Source of the DNA: Mycolicibacterium sp.
Lineage (GTDB): Bacteria; Actinomycetota; Actinomycetes; Mycobacteriales; Mycobacteriaceae
Direction of reading: 5' to 3'
Length of the DNA stretch: 64,000 nucleotides
Assembly (NCBI RefSeq): GCF_016462545.1
Contig: NZ_JAEMTA010000022.1
Span: 16,231-80,230 of the forward strand
Part shown: in pieces, positions 1-9,254 of the stretch
How positions within the stretch are numbered: position 1 is the first letter of the stretch
Layout of the letters: the number at the start of each line of letters is the position of its first letter
Position numbers and translations under genes: made by a program
The notes under the pieces: model-generated
What the model was told of the DNA's origin: nothing
Databases searched by the model: none
What the model saw: only the letters and a program-made list of their open reading frames with translations

Positions 1-28
1 AGCGCTGCGAGGCTTCAGGATCCGACCA

Positions 29-1489
29 ATGGACTCAGAGCAGGCTCGCGAACTGGCATCCGTCGACGCGATCGGCCAGGCGTCGCTCGTCGCGTCGGGT
101 GAGCTGACGGCCGTCGAACTTCTCGACGCCGCGATCATCCGGCTCGACGCGGCCCGCGTGCTCAACGCCGTCATCACCGATCTCTTCGATCGGGCTCGGC
201 AGCAGGCCGCGGCGCTGGACACCTCGGGCGCGCTGCGCACGGGCGAGGCCGGCCCGCTGGCCGGAGTCCCCTTCCTGCTCAAGGATCTGGGGTCGTCGCT
301 GGCCGGGACTCCGGAGGCGATGGGGTCACGGGCGCTGCGCTCACACGTGGCGTCGGAGACGTCATGGACGGTGGAACGCTATCTGGACGCCGGCCTGGTC
401 GTGTTCGGGAAGACCAACACCCCTGAGTGGGGCAACCACTGCACGACCGAGCCGCTGCTGTTCGGGCCGACCGTGAATCCGTGGGCGCCCGACGTCACCC
501 CCGGCGGATCGAGTGGCGGATCGGCAGCCGCGGTCGCGGCCGGTGTCGTTCCCGCCGCCTCCGGTGGGGATGGCACCGGGTCCATCAGAGTGCCCGCCTC
601 GTGCTGCGGACTGGTCGGGCTGAAGCCACGGCGCGGGCGCAGCTCGTTCGCACCGGACGGCGGGCAGGGCATGGAGGGGTTGGTCAACGGGCACGCCCTG
701 ACGCGGACGGTCCGCGACAGTGCAGCCCTCCTCGACGTGATCACCGGATCCGCTGTCGGCGATCCGTACACCGTGCCCGTTCCAGACACGTCGTTCTTGG
801 CGGCGATCGGGCACACGCCTTCGGCCACCCGCATTCTCACCACCACGGAGTCCCCGTTCCCCGGCCCACCGACGCACCCCGAGGTCGTCGCCGCCGTGGA
901 GTCGGTGGGCCGCGCCCTTGGCGAGCTTGGTCACGTCGTGGATGCCGGCGCCCCGAGCTTCGACCCGGACGCGGTGGCTGACGCGATCGCCGTGCTGCAC
1001 ACCGTCAGCAATGCGCAACTGCACGCCTTCGGCAGGGACGTTCTCGGCCGCGAACCCGACGAGGACGACTTCGAGCCGAGCAGCTGGGTGATGATGCGCG
1101 AGGGATTCACTACCTCGGGCGTCGCCTACGCCGAGGCGATCGGCGCCGTCCACGCCCAGACGCGCAGCTTCGCCGCGGGTATGGCCGCCCACGATGTCCT
1201 GCTGGTGCCGACGCTGCTCACTCCCCCGCCGCCCTACGGCCTGCTGAATCAGCCGCGTGGCACCACCCGCGCGTTCTTCGACGTCGAGTTCGCCACGACG
1301 GGGTGGACGACGATGGCGAACGTGACCGGCTGGGCGGCGATGTCGTTGCCACTCGGGGTCACCTCGTCGGGTCTGCCGATCGGCGTTCAGCTGATGGCGC
1401 CCGACGAGGGGATCCTGTTGCAGCTCGCCGCTCAGCTCGAGGTGGCGATGCCGTGGTCAGGCCGGCTGCCCGCCGGATGGATCGGCTGA
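29..1489 (+). CDS. Amidase (amidase signature family)
   Basis: Predicted cytoplasmic amidase of 486 aa, hydrolysing a carboxamide of unknown identity. The Ser-cisSer-Lys core of the family is visible: the catalytic Lys lies in FLLKDLG (about residue 85), the Gly/Ser-rich segment GGSSGGSAAAVAAG carries the cis-Ser, and GTGSIRVPAS carries the nucleophile Ser. Length is usual for the family (450-500 aa). The ATG has a weak CAGGA 10 bases upstream. The 3' end overlaps the convergent sensor kinase gene by 33 bp. Substrate cannot be deduced; GatA is unlikely because no gatC/gatB neighbours are present. Confidence 0.9.
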   Translation: MDSEQARELASVDAIGQASLVASGELTAVELLDAAIIRLDAARVLNAVITDLFDRARQQAAALDTSGALRTGEAGPLAGVPFLLKDLGSSLAGTPEAMGSRALRSHVASETSWTVERYLDAGLVVFGKTNTPEWGNHCTTEPLLFGPTVNPWAPDVTPGGSSGGSAAAVAAGVVPAASGGDGTGSIRVPASCCGLVGLKPRRGRSSFAPDGGQGMEGLVNGHALTRTVRDSAALLDVITGSAVGDPYTVPVPDTSFLAAIGHTPSATRILTTTESPFPGPPTHPEVVAAVESVGRALGELGHVVDAGAPSFDPDAVADAIAVLHTVSNAQLHAFGRDVLGREPDEDDFEPSSWVMMREGFTTSGVAYAEAIGAVHAQTRSFAAGMAAHDVLLVPTLLTPPPPYGLLNQPRGTTRAFFDVEFATTGWTTMANVTGWAAMSLPLGVTSSGLPIGVQLMAPDEGILLQLAAQLEVAMPWSGRLPAGWIG

Positions 1490-3031
1490 CACGGGCTGCG
1501 GGATGCGGGCGGTCAGCGTCGTGCCCTCCCCGGGTGGGCTCGAGACGGCGAGGCGGCCCGACACCGCCTCCACCCTGTCCCTGAGGCCGACGAGTCCGGA
1601 TCCTCCGCCCGTGGACGTGGCGCCGCCGACACCGTCGTCCGCGACCTCGATCTCGAGGACGTCGTCCACCAGCGCCACGCGGATGCGGACCTCCGAGGCC
1701 TGAGAGTGCTTGGCGGCGTTGGTCAGTGCTTCTGCGACGACGTAGTAGGCGGCGACCTCGACGGATTCGGGAAGGCGGCCCTCGACGTCGACGTGGATGC
1801 CAACCGGCACCACCGAACGCCGTGCGAGCGCTCGCAGCGCCGGGCCGAGACCGCCCTTCGACAGGATCGCCGGATGAATGCCGCGGGACAGTTCCTGCAG
1901 GTTGGTGTAGAGCTCGGCCAAGCCGTTGATGACGTTGTCGAGCTGCTTGCGCACGGCGAGATCCTCGGGCGGCACCGACGCCTCGACCGTCCGCAATCCG
2001 AGGCCCAGCGCCACGATGCGCTGCTGCGCCCCGTCGTGCAGGTCTCGTTCGAATCCCCGCCTGGCCTGATCCGCCGCGGCGACGATGCGGGCCCGCGACG
2101 CCGTGAGCTCTGCCCGGGTCTCGGCATTGGCGATCGCGGTGGCGACGAGATCGGCGAAATCGCAGATGCGTTCCTCCGTTCCGCGCGGCATCGGCTCCGC
2201 GCGCGCAGACCCGACGATCAGCGCACCCCGTGGTTCGTCGTCGATGGTCACGGGTGCGCCGACACCGGAACGCAGGCCCAGCCCGTACAGCCGGCTCGCG
2301 ATGGCGCCCGTCATCGGACCGTAGTCATCGATCCTGGCCGCCTTGCCCGTCCGCTGAATCGAGCTGCTGAGGCTGTCGCCTTCCAGTGGAAGTCGTTCGC
2401 CCACCTGAAGAGTCTCCCGTCCGGGACCGTCGTGCGCGGCGAGCACCGTGCAGGTGCGGTCCCCGTCGAAACGGACCAGCGTGACGTGCTCGACGCCCAG
2501 CCCGCGGGCCAGCTCCGTGACGGTGACGGGATACACGTCGGCGGGATCGGCGCCGCGTGCCACCAGCGTGGCGACGCGGCGCAGCGCAGTCTGTTGCTTG
2601 GCCAGGGCGTCGGCTTCGATGCGGCGTTGTTCGGCCTCGGCGGCGCGCAGCCGCGCCTGACCGGCGAGCACGTTGGCCAGCAGCGCCAACGGCAGGAAGA
2701 TGAACAGGGAGGCCGCCACGCCGTCGAGGTGGAAGTAGAGGTAGACCAGGGTGCTCGCGATCGAGGTCGCGATCGCCAGACCGATGCTCCAGCCCGCGGA
2801 CACCACGAGCACGCCGAGCAGGAAGATGGCTCCGAAGGCGTTCTCCGGAGCCACCCGAGTCAGGTAGAGGACGATCAGAGTCTCCGCGGCGATGAACCCG
2901 ACGGCGACCACGATGCCCCACCCGAGCGGACGCGCGGTCGGCCTGAGAAGCGTCGCCAACATCCGGCCGCGAAGCCGTTCCCACCCGGTCGCGGAGGCCT
3001 GGTCGTCGGGGGACGTCACTGGTGCGGTCAT
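1457..3031 (-). CDS. Sensor histidine kinase (HPK7/NarX-DevS type) with GAF domain
   Basis: 524 aa membrane sensor kinase. The N-terminus (about residues 30-120) has hydrophobic segments forming three to four membrane helices, followed by a GAF-type sensory domain (about 165-315). The HisKA_3 dimerisation region has the phospho-acceptor His in RDLHDGAQQR, and the C-terminal HATPase has DDGVGG and GSGLVGLRDR. I chose the ATG at 3031 because the reading frame further upstream is antisense to the divergent receiver gene. The NarL-type regulator at 3477-4130, also on the minus strand, is the likely partner. The signal sensed is not deducible. Confidence 0.88.
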   Translation of the reverse strand: MTAPVTSPDDQASATGWERLRGRMLATLLRPTARPLGWGIVVAVGFIAAETLIVLYLTRVAPENAFGAIFLLGVLVVSAGWSIGLAIATSIASTLVYLYFHLDGVAASLFIFLPLALLANVLAGQARLRAAEAEQRRIEADALAKQQTALRRVATLVARGADPADVYPVTVTELARGLGVEHVTLVRFDGDRTCTVLAAHDGPGRETLQVGERLPLEGDSLSSSIQRTGKAARIDDYGPMTGAIASRLYGLGLRSGVGAPVTIDDEPRGALIVGSARAEPMPRGTEERICDFADLVATAIANAETRAELTASRARIVAAADQARRGFERDLHDGAQQRIVALGLGLRTVEASVPPEDLAVRKQLDNVINGLAELYTNLQELSRGIHPAILSKGGLGPALRALARRSVVPVGIHVDVEGRLPESVEVAAYYVVAEALTNAAKHSQASEVRIRVALVDDVLEIEVADDGVGGATSTGGGSGLVGLRDRVEAVSGRLAVSSPPGEGTTLTARIPQPVSADPSGGQPA

Positions 3032-3115
3032 CGCACCGGATGCTAGTGGGTTCACAGGGAACCTTCCGGCTAGCAGCAATGCCCGACGTCGACTCGGCTG
3101 CCAAGCTCGGTAGGT

Positions 3116-3499
3116 GTGGTTCTTCACGAGTGTCCCGTGCGCTGTCTGATCGTCGACGACAGTGCCGATTTCCGCACCGCCGCGACCGACATGCTCGAGC
3201 GCGCGGGAATCGACGTCGTCGTCGCCTGCAACTCCGACGAAGCGCTGACCCGCTACGCCGAGCTGAGCCCCGACGTCACCCTGGTCGACGTCGAGTTGGG
3301 CGGCGAGAGCGGATTCGACCTGGTCGAGCGGCTGTACGGCGCGGACACTCCAGCGCCACCGGTGATCCTCATCTCGACCCATTCCGAACAGGACTACTCG
3401 GAGATGATCGCCGCCAGTTCGGCCATCGGATTCCTCGCCAAGTTCGCGCTGTCGCCCGCCGCGATCACGGGCATGGTCACAGCGAGTCGAGGTACATGA
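3116..3499 (+). CDS. Receiver-only response regulator
   Basis: 127 aa single-domain CheY-like receiver with no output domain. Acidic residues DD follow the first beta strand (CLIVDDSADF), the phospho-acceptor Asp lies in LVDVELGG, a Thr/Ser sits in LISTHSE and the switch Lys in FLAKFALS, so it should be phosphorylatable. It starts with GTG; an in-frame GTG at 3137 is an alternative. It is divergent from the sensor kinase (85 bp between starts) and its 3' end overlaps the convergent NarL-type gene by 23 bp. It may serve as a phosphate sink or adaptor in this kinase system; that is inference. Confidence 0.82.
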   Translation: MVLHECPVRCLIVDDSADFRTAATDMLERAGIDVVVACNSDEALTRYAELSPDVTLVDVELGGESGFDLVERLYGADTPAPPVILISTHSEQDYSEMIAASSAIGFLAKFALSPAAITGMVTASRGT

Positions 3500-4130
3500 T
3501 CACTGCGCGGACCCGGCGGTGTTCGTCATGGGTTTCGGGAAGGTTCAGCTTCGCCAGGATGGCACGCACGTGCTTCTCGACGGTTCCCTCGGTGACCCAG
3601 ATCCGTCCGGCGATGCCCGAGTTCGACAGGCCCTCCGCCATCAACGTCAGCACCTCCCGCTCCCGGGTGCTCAGGGCCTCCAGGGGATCGTCCCGGCGAC
3701 GAGCCGACACCAGCTCCTGAACGAGGGCCGGGTCGATGACCGACGCGCCGCCTGCGATCCGTCCGGCGGTCTCGACGAAGTCGTCGACGTTGGTGATTCG
3801 GCTCTTCAGCAGGTAGCCGATGGAGTGCCCGCCCGCGAGCAGTTCCATGGCGTGCTCGACGTCGACGTGCGCCGACAGCACCAGGATCGCAATCTCGGGC
3901 CACAGCTCCCTGATGGTCTTGGCGGCGTCGAGGCCCTCGGTGTCGTGCGATGGCGGCATCCGGATGTCGGTCAGGACCAGGCCGGGCTGGCGTTCGCGGA
4001 CCAGGTCGAGCAACTCGACGGCGTTGCCCGCCTGGCCCACCACCTCGAAACCGGACCGGTCGAGCAGGCTGGCCAGGCCCTCGCGAAGCAGGACATCGTC
4101 GTCGGCCACGATCACGCGTACGGCACTCAT
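3477..4130 (-). CDS. NarL/FixJ-family response regulator
   Basis: 217 aa DNA-binding response regulator. Residues 1-120 form the receiver, with acidic pocket VADDDVLL, phospho-acceptor Asp in LTDIRMPP and switch Lys in YLLKSRI. Residues 145-217 form a LuxR-type HTH beginning LSTREREVLTLMAEGLSN and continuing through WVTEGTVEKHV. The ATG at 4130 is preferred, since upstream codons do not resemble receiver sequence. It lies upstream of the HPK7 kinase on the same strand but is separated from it by the antisense receiver gene, so the two are probably transcribed separately although functionally paired. Confidence 0.9.
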   Translation of the reverse strand: MSAVRVIVADDDVLLREGLASLLDRSGFEVVGQAGNAVELLDLVRERQPGLVLTDIRMPPSHDTEGLDAAKTIRELWPEIAILVLSAHVDVEHAMELLAGGHSIGYLLKSRITNVDDFVETAGRIAGGASVIDPALVQELVSARRRDDPLEALSTREREVLTLMAEGLSNSGIAGRIWVTEGTVEKHVRAILAKLNLPETHDEHRRVRAVIMYLDSL

Positions 4131-4242
4131 CGCAAGGATTCTCGCATCAGCCGGTGGCCACGCGCAGAGCGTCGCGTGCAGCCACCCCGAGCGTTCCCGG
4201 CAACCATGCTTACGCGCAAAACCCACATGCGACACTCATCGG

Positions 4243-5160
4243 ATGCTCATCCCCATCGAACGTCCCCGGCTAGAAGGCAACGTCGCCGTGGGGGACGACC
4301 GTCAGATCGGATTCGCCGAGTTCGGCGATCCCAAGGGCCGCGCCGTGTTCTGGCTGCACGGCACCCCAGGCGCTCGCAGGCAGATTCCCGTCGAGGCCAG
4401 GGCGTACGCCGAACGCCACCACATTCGGCTGATCGGCATCGACCGCCCTGGCATCGGCTCGTCCACGCCGTTCCAGTACCGCAACGTGCTCGCGTTCGCC
4501 GAGGATCTGCGCACGATCGCCGACGTGCTCGGCATCGACGAGCTGGGGATCATCGGACTGTCCGGGGGCGGGCCCTACACGCTGGCGTGCGCGGCGGCGA
4601 TGCCGGACCGCGTCGTCGTGGCGGGCGTCCTCGGCGGCGTAGCCCCCACCAAGGGGCCCGACGCCATCGGCGGTGGGCTGATGGGCTTCGGTTCCACGAT
4701 GGCCCCCCTGATGCCGGTGGTCGGACTGCCTCTGCGGTTGGCAGCGGTGAGCCTCATCCGGCTGGTTCGCCCACTTGGTTCGCGTGCGGTCGACATGTAC
4801 GGGATGGTCTCGCCAGCAGGGGACCGTGCGCTCCTCGCGCGGCCGGAGTTCAAGGCCATGTTCCTCGACGACCTGCTCAACGGCAGCCGCAAGCAGATGG
4901 CGGCGCCGTTCGCGGACGTGGTCGTGTTCGCGAAGGACTGGGGTTTCCGCCTCGACGAGGTCAAGGTGCCGGTGCGGTGGTGGCACGGGGACAAGGACCA
5001 CATCGTGCCCTTCGCACACGGTGAGCACGTGGTGTCCCGACTGCCCGACGCGCAGTTGTACGAGCTGCCCGGGGAGAGCCACCTAGCCGGGTTGGGGTAC
5101 GCCGAGGACATCCTGGAGAATCTGATGGCGCTATGGGACGACCTCGCGCCAACCATCTGA
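4243..5160 (+). CDS. Alpha/beta hydrolase
   Basis: 305 aa single-domain alpha/beta-hydrolase. Oxyanion-hole motif WLHGTPGAR, nucleophile elbow GLSGGGPY (Ser), acid in GDKDHIVPF and catalytic His in GESHLAGLG make a complete triad. The hydrophobic cap (about 150-215) suggests a lipid or ester substrate. I chose the ATG at 4243 because the protein homologous to the fold begins there; the upstream frame is antisense to the NarL gene. It is followed 7 bp later by a small membrane-protein gene. Substrate unknown. Confidence 0.88.
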   Translation: MLIPIERPRLEGNVAVGDDRQIGFAEFGDPKGRAVFWLHGTPGARRQIPVEARAYAERHHIRLIGIDRPGIGSSTPFQYRNVLAFAEDLRTIADVLGIDELGIIGLSGGGPYTLACAAAMPDRVVVAGVLGGVAPTKGPDAIGGGLMGFGSTMAPLMPVVGLPLRLAAVSLIRLVRPLGSRAVDMYGMVSPAGDRALLARPEFKAMFLDDLLNGSRKQMAAPFADVVVFAKDWGFRLDEVKVPVRWWHGDKDHIVPFAHGEHVVSRLPDAQLYELPGESHLAGLGYAEDILENLMALWDDLAPTI

Positions 5161-5167
5161 GAGATTG

Positions 5168-5518
5168 ATGCATCCTTCCCCATCCACGAAGCCGATTCCT
5201 GCGGCGGATCTGATCGTCTCGGTCGTCGCGCTCTTGGCGACCGTGGTGTTCGGTGCGGTCTCGGCTCGCGTTGCGTTGTACCTCTTGCTCGTCCTCGACG
5301 CATGCCCGAACCTCACGTGCAACGTCGGCAGGGCCACCACCGTCGTGGGTGTCGATCTCGTCATCGCGCTCGTGATCGGGATCGTCGGCTTCGCGGTCAC
5401 CATCGTCAAACTCGTTCGCCGCAGGCGAGCGTGGCCATATGCGGTAGGGACATTCGTCCTGTGCGTGGTGGCCTGTCTGGTTGGCGTACTGGGTTACTTC
5501 GCCGCGGCAGGCGCCTGA
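5168..5518 (+). CDS. Small integral membrane protein
   Basis: 116 aa protein with three predicted membrane helices, around residues 15-45, 60-82 and 92-114, separated by short loops with two Cys residues (DACPNLTCN) and a basic VRRRRAW loop. I chose the ATG at 5168 (GAGA just upstream) over a TTG one codon earlier. It lies 7 bp after the alpha/beta hydrolase and probably shares its transcript. The final 25 bp overlap the convergent hydrolase gene. No function recognised. Confidence 0.65.
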   Translation: MHPSPSTKPIPAADLIVSVVALLATVVFGAVSARVALYLLLVLDACPNLTCNVGRATTVVGVDLVIALVIGIVGFAVTIVKLVRRRRAWPYAVGTFVLCVVACLVGVLGYFAAAGA

Positions 5519-6741
5519 GCACGCCCCAGAATGCGGTCCAGCCAATCGAACGCGTAGCCCTCGAAGAGGGTGCTGCCGAGACCTTCGCAGTGTCCACCGG
5601 CGCCCTCGGCCTCGCTGAACGTCGTCAGACGTCGCTCACAGGTCAGGTTCTCGAAGAGCAGTTCGCCCTGTGACGCGAAGTCGCCCTCGCCCTCGGTGAG
5701 CAATGTCGGGCAGCGAATGTCGGCGGCGACGCCGTCGAGGGTGAAGGTGAGCTGCTTGCGAAGGAAGTCGCCGACGGTGGAGGTGCCCATCGCAGCCATC
5801 CGCGAGCCGTACCATTCGACGTCGCGCGGACCGGAGACCGCCGTTTGCAGTTGGGCATCGAGGTCCGGGTCGGCATCTTGCAGCCGGGCCAGGAACGCGT
5901 CGGAATCGTCGAAGCCCAGGCCCTTGGCGAAGACTCCGATCCTCGACGCGAAGTCGTACTGTCCGGGGTCGGCGACGAGCGCTGCCACCCGCGATTCGAA
6001 CGCGGCCGCTCGGGGTCCCAGGTAGCCGCCGAAGGAACGGCCCATCACGATCACCGCATGTGGGTGCACGCCGTCTTGTTCGAGGAGCCATCGAAAGGCC
6101 TCGGCGAACGGCACCTCGAAATCGGGGCGCAACGTACGCCGGTGCTCGAAGAGTGTGCCGCCCTGACCCGGACCTTCGAAGACGAAGAAGTTGTAGCCGC
6201 GGGGCAGCGCCATGTAGCCGGTGGCGACGTATCCGGCCTCGGCGGTCGAGTCCATGCCGCAGGGCGCCATGATCGTCGGCCGCGGGGTGTCCGCGTCCGC
6301 AGGCCGAAAGAGGTAGCCGGTCATCGACACGCCGTCGTACGGGATCTCGACGGTCACCGCGTGGCAGTCGAGCAGCGGCAGCGCCGCCCGGAACGTGAGG
6401 CGGTGCTGTCGCCAGGCGTGCTGCAGACGCTCGTCGTCGAGGTCGTGGCGGATGAAGAAGAAGGACTGCCGCCAGTACTCGGAGGCGCGAAGGAAGGCCT
6501 TGCGCGCCGTCACGACGTGACCGCCGTGCAGCGCATCCTCGGCGAGGGACTGGGCGACCTCCGCCGTGGCCGACCACTCGGTGAACCAGGAGTCGTAGTC
6601 GCCGTCGATCACGCGGGCCGCCGTCGTCATGACCTCCCCCAGGTCGGCGGCTTCGGCTGACACGGCGATCAGGGTCCGGCCGAGTTGGGCGTCCATCTCC
6701 ACGTCGTCGAGCTGAATCTTCACGAGCCTCCAGTTCCTCAT
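5494..6741 (-). CDS. Alpha/beta hydrolase with N-terminal helical cap (FrsA/DHPON-hydrolase-like)
   Basis: 415 aa. Residues 1-130 form a helical N-terminal region containing WRQSFFFIRHDL, as in 2,6-dihydroxypseudooxynicotine hydrolase and related FrsA-like enzymes. The catalytic domain follows: IMAPCGMDST near the oxyanion hole, GRSFGGYL with the nucleophile Ser, TEGEGDF with the acid, and GGHCEGLG with the His. The family cleaves C-C or ester bonds; the substrate here is unknown. The start is uncertain: ATG at 6741 or a GTG six codons later. The 3' end overlaps the small membrane gene by 25 bp. Confidence 0.82.
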   Translation of the reverse strand: MRNWRLVKIQLDDVEMDAQLGRTLIAVSAEAADLGEVMTTAARVIDGDYDSWFTEWSATAEVAQSLAEDALHGGHVVTARKAFLRASEYWRQSFFFIRHDLDDERLQHAWRQHRLTFRAALPLLDCHAVTVEIPYDGVSMTGYLFRPADADTPRPTIMAPCGMDSTAEAGYVATGYMALPRGYNFFVFEGPGQGGTLFEHRRTLRPDFEVPFAEAFRWLLEQDGVHPHAVIVMGRSFGGYLGPRAAAFESRVAALVADPGQYDFASRIGVFAKGLGFDDSDAFLARLQDADPDLDAQLQTAVSGPRDVEWYGSRMAAMGTSTVGDFLRKQLTFTLDGVAADIRCPTLLTEGEGDFASQGELLFENLTCERRLTTFSEAEGAGGHCEGLGSTLFEGYAFDWLDRILGRAQAPAAAK

Positions 6742-6797
6742 CGGGGGATGTCGACCGGAAGCCTATCGCCGGTGCGGGCGTCGGGGTCATTCATCGG

Positions 6798-9254
6798 TCA
6801 GCGCGTTCGGGCGTTGGCAGGGTCGTAAATTGCCTTGACCGACACGGTAATCGGGTACCGGGTGCCTCCCACGTTCACCTCGTACTCCCCCGCCCCGACC
6901 CACTGCGCGTCCACCTTCTGATGGTCGCTGGATCGGACGTAGGCAAGGCCGACGCAGGAGCCCTGCGTCTGCGCCCAGGCCGCCGACGTGACCTGACCGG
7001 CGACCTCGCCGTTGCGCAGGACGAGCTCACCGCCCCACAGCATGGCGTCCGTCGAGTCGACCGAGAACCCGATCACGCGGCGGCGCGGACCGTCGGCCCT
7101 GGCCTTCTCGACGGCGGTCCGACCGAGGAAGTCGACGTCGGTGTCGAGCTTGCAGGCGAACAGCAGGCCGGCCTCGACCGGGTTGTCGTTCGGCGTCAAC
7201 TCTCGCCCGAAGGCACGGTAGCCCTTCTCGAGACGCAACGATTCGATCGCGTAATAGCCACCCTGGCGAACTCCGAATTCTTCGCCGGCGGCCATCAGAT
7301 CCTGGTACACGCCGACCGCGAACTCGGTGGGGACGTAGAGCTCCCAACCGAGCTCGCCCACGTAGGTGATGCGGGTGGCTCGAACGGTCGAGTATCCCAA
7401 GGTGATTCGCTGACTGGTGCCGAACGGGAACGCGTCTGCGCCCAGGTCGGCGTCGGTGAGGGTGGCGAGCAGGTCGCGGGACCGGGGACCCATGACCCCG
7501 AACACGGCCAACGACGACGTCACGTCGACGAGTTGCGCCTGCGTTCCGGCGGGAAGGTTCTTGGTGATGTGATCCTTGTCTCGCTCGCATGCGGCAGCGC
7601 TGCTCACGATGAGGTATTCGTCGGTGGCGGTGCGCGTCACGGTGACGTCGGACTCGTAACAGCCGCGTTCGTTGAGCATCCCCGTGTACACGCATGCGCC
7701 GACCTCGACGGCCACGTCGGCCGTGCACAGCCACTGCAGCGCCGCTTCCGCGTCAGGCCCCACCAGCAGGTACTTCGAGAACGACGTCTGGTCGAACACG
7801 GCGACCGCGGTCCGGGTGGCGACCTGCTCGGCAGCCGACCAGGGCAGCCAATTCTGCTTGCCCCAGGAGTATTCGATGGCCGGTTCGACACCGGCCGGCG
7901 CGAAGAAGTTGGCGCGTTCCCACCCCATCCGACTGCCGAAGTTCGCATTGGCTTCGACTAGCAGATGGTGCACCGGCGAGCGCCGGAAGGGACGTGCGGT
8001 AGTCATTTCCCGATTGGGCCAAGGGATTTCGTAGTGCAAACCGAGGACCTCGGAGACTCTGTCGTGCAGCCACCGGTTGTTTCCGTTGAAGGGCGCGAAG
8101 CGCCGGATGTCGACGCTGGTGAGATCGGTCGTCGGCGAGCCGTTCACTATCCATTCGGCCAATGCGCGGCCTGCGCCGCCGGCGGAGGCGATGCCGACCG
8201 AGTTGAAGCCGGCGGCGACGAAGAAGTTCGTCACCTCGGGGGCCTCCCCGAGGATGAACTGGTTGTCGGGGGTGAAGCTCTCCGGACCGTTGTACAGCTT
8301 CTTGAGCCCCGTCTCCTCGAGGACCGGGATGCGCAGCAGCGCGTTGTCCATCAGGATCTGGAAGTGGTCCCAATCCTCTTCCAGCAGTTGAAATTCGAAC
8401 GGATACGGAATGGCGTCCGGGCTTACCCACGGCTTGGCCTCCGGCTCGAAGCCGCCGATGACCAGCCCGCCGACCTCCTCCTTGAAGTAGGTGTAGCCGT
8501 CCGGATCGCGCAGGATCGGCATGTCGGGGTGCACGCCGACGATCGGTTCGGTGACGACGTAGAAGTGTTCGGCCGAGTGCAGCGGCACGTTGACGCCCAC
8601 CATCGAGCCCACCTGTTTGGCCCACTGACCCGCACAGTTGACGACGATCTCGGCCTCGACGTCGCCGAGATCGGTGCGTACGCCGGTGACCCGGCCGTCC
8701 TTGGTGAGCACGCCGGTTACCCTGGTGCGCTCCATGACTCGGGCGCCCCGCAGTCGTGCCCCCTTGGCGAGGGCGAGGGTGAGATCAGACGGGTTGGCCT
8801 TGCCGTCGGCGGGCAGCCAGATGGCGCCTACGAGGTCGTCGATGCGGATCACCGGGTAGTGGTCGAGTGCCTCGACCGGAGTGAGGAGTTCACACTCGAG
8901 GTCGAACGCCGCTGCGTTGGCCGCGGTGCGGCGCAGCTGGATCATCCGGTCCTCGGTCCGGGCGACGGTCACGCCACCGCACTGTTTGTACCCGGCGGTC
9001 AGACCGGTTTCGGCCTCGAGTTCGGTGTAGAGCTCGGTCGAGTACTGCACCAGCCGGGTGCCGCTCTCCGAGGCGCGCAGCTGTCCCACCAAGCCTGCCG
9101 CGTGCCAGGTGGTTCCCGAGGACAGCTGGCCCTGTTCGAGCAGGAGGACGTCGGTGAGACCGAGCTTGGTCAGGTGGTAGGCCACGCTGGTGCCGATCAC
9201 GCCACCGCCGATGACGACGACCCTGGCACGGGCGGGAAGTGTTGGGGTGTTCAT
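6798..9254 (-). CDS. Dimethylglycine/sarcosine dehydrogenase-like flavoprotein (DAO + GcvT fusion)
   Basis: 818 aa two-module enzyme. The N-terminal DAO domain (about 1-380) starts with the dinucleotide motif VVVIGGGVIGTSVAYHL; GTTWHAAG carries the His that covalently binds FAD in dimethylglycine dehydrogenases. The C-terminal half (about 420-810) is a GcvT-like tetrahydrofolate-binding module including IESLRLEKGYRAFGREL. Expected reaction: oxidative demethylation of an N-methyl amino acid with transfer of the one-carbon unit to folate. The start is coupled to the upstream kinase-like gene by a TGATG junction (one shared base). Exact substrate (dimethylglycine, sarcosine or another) is inferred only. 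Confidence 0.85.
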   Translation of the reverse strand: MNTPTLPARARVVVIGGGVIGTSVAYHLTKLGLTDVLLLEQGQLSSGTTWHAAGLVGQLRASESGTRLVQYSTELYTELEAETGLTAGYKQCGGVTVARTEDRMIQLRRTAANAAAFDLECELLTPVEALDHYPVIRIDDLVGAIWLPADGKANPSDLTLALAKGARLRGARVMERTRVTGVLTKDGRVTGVRTDLGDVEAEIVVNCAGQWAKQVGSMVGVNVPLHSAEHFYVVTEPIVGVHPDMPILRDPDGYTYFKEEVGGLVIGGFEPEAKPWVSPDAIPYPFEFQLLEEDWDHFQILMDNALLRIPVLEETGLKKLYNGPESFTPDNQFILGEAPEVTNFFVAAGFNSVGIASAGGAGRALAEWIVNGSPTTDLTSVDIRRFAPFNGNNRWLHDRVSEVLGLHYEIPWPNREMTTARPFRRSPVHHLLVEANANFGSRMGWERANFFAPAGVEPAIEYSWGKQNWLPWSAAEQVATRTAVAVFDQTSFSKYLLVGPDAEAALQWLCTADVAVEVGACVYTGMLNERGCYESDVTVTRTATDEYLIVSSAAACERDKDHITKNLPAGTQAQLVDVTSSLAVFGVMGPRSRDLLATLTDADLGADAFPFGTSQRITLGYSTVRATRITYVGELGWELYVPTEFAVGVYQDLMAAGEEFGVRQGGYYAIESLRLEKGYRAFGRELTPNDNPVEAGLLFACKLDTDVDFLGRTAVEKARADGPRRRVIGFSVDSTDAMLWGGELVLRNGEVAGQVTSAAWAQTQGSCVGLAYVRSSDHQKVDAQWVGAGEYEVNVGGTRYPITVSVKAIYDPANARTR

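Noticed and set aside
3032..3382. N-terminal extension of the sensor kinase frame
   Set aside because: It runs antisense through the receiver gene and has no resemblance to a sensor domain; ATG at 3031 gives a normal N-terminus.
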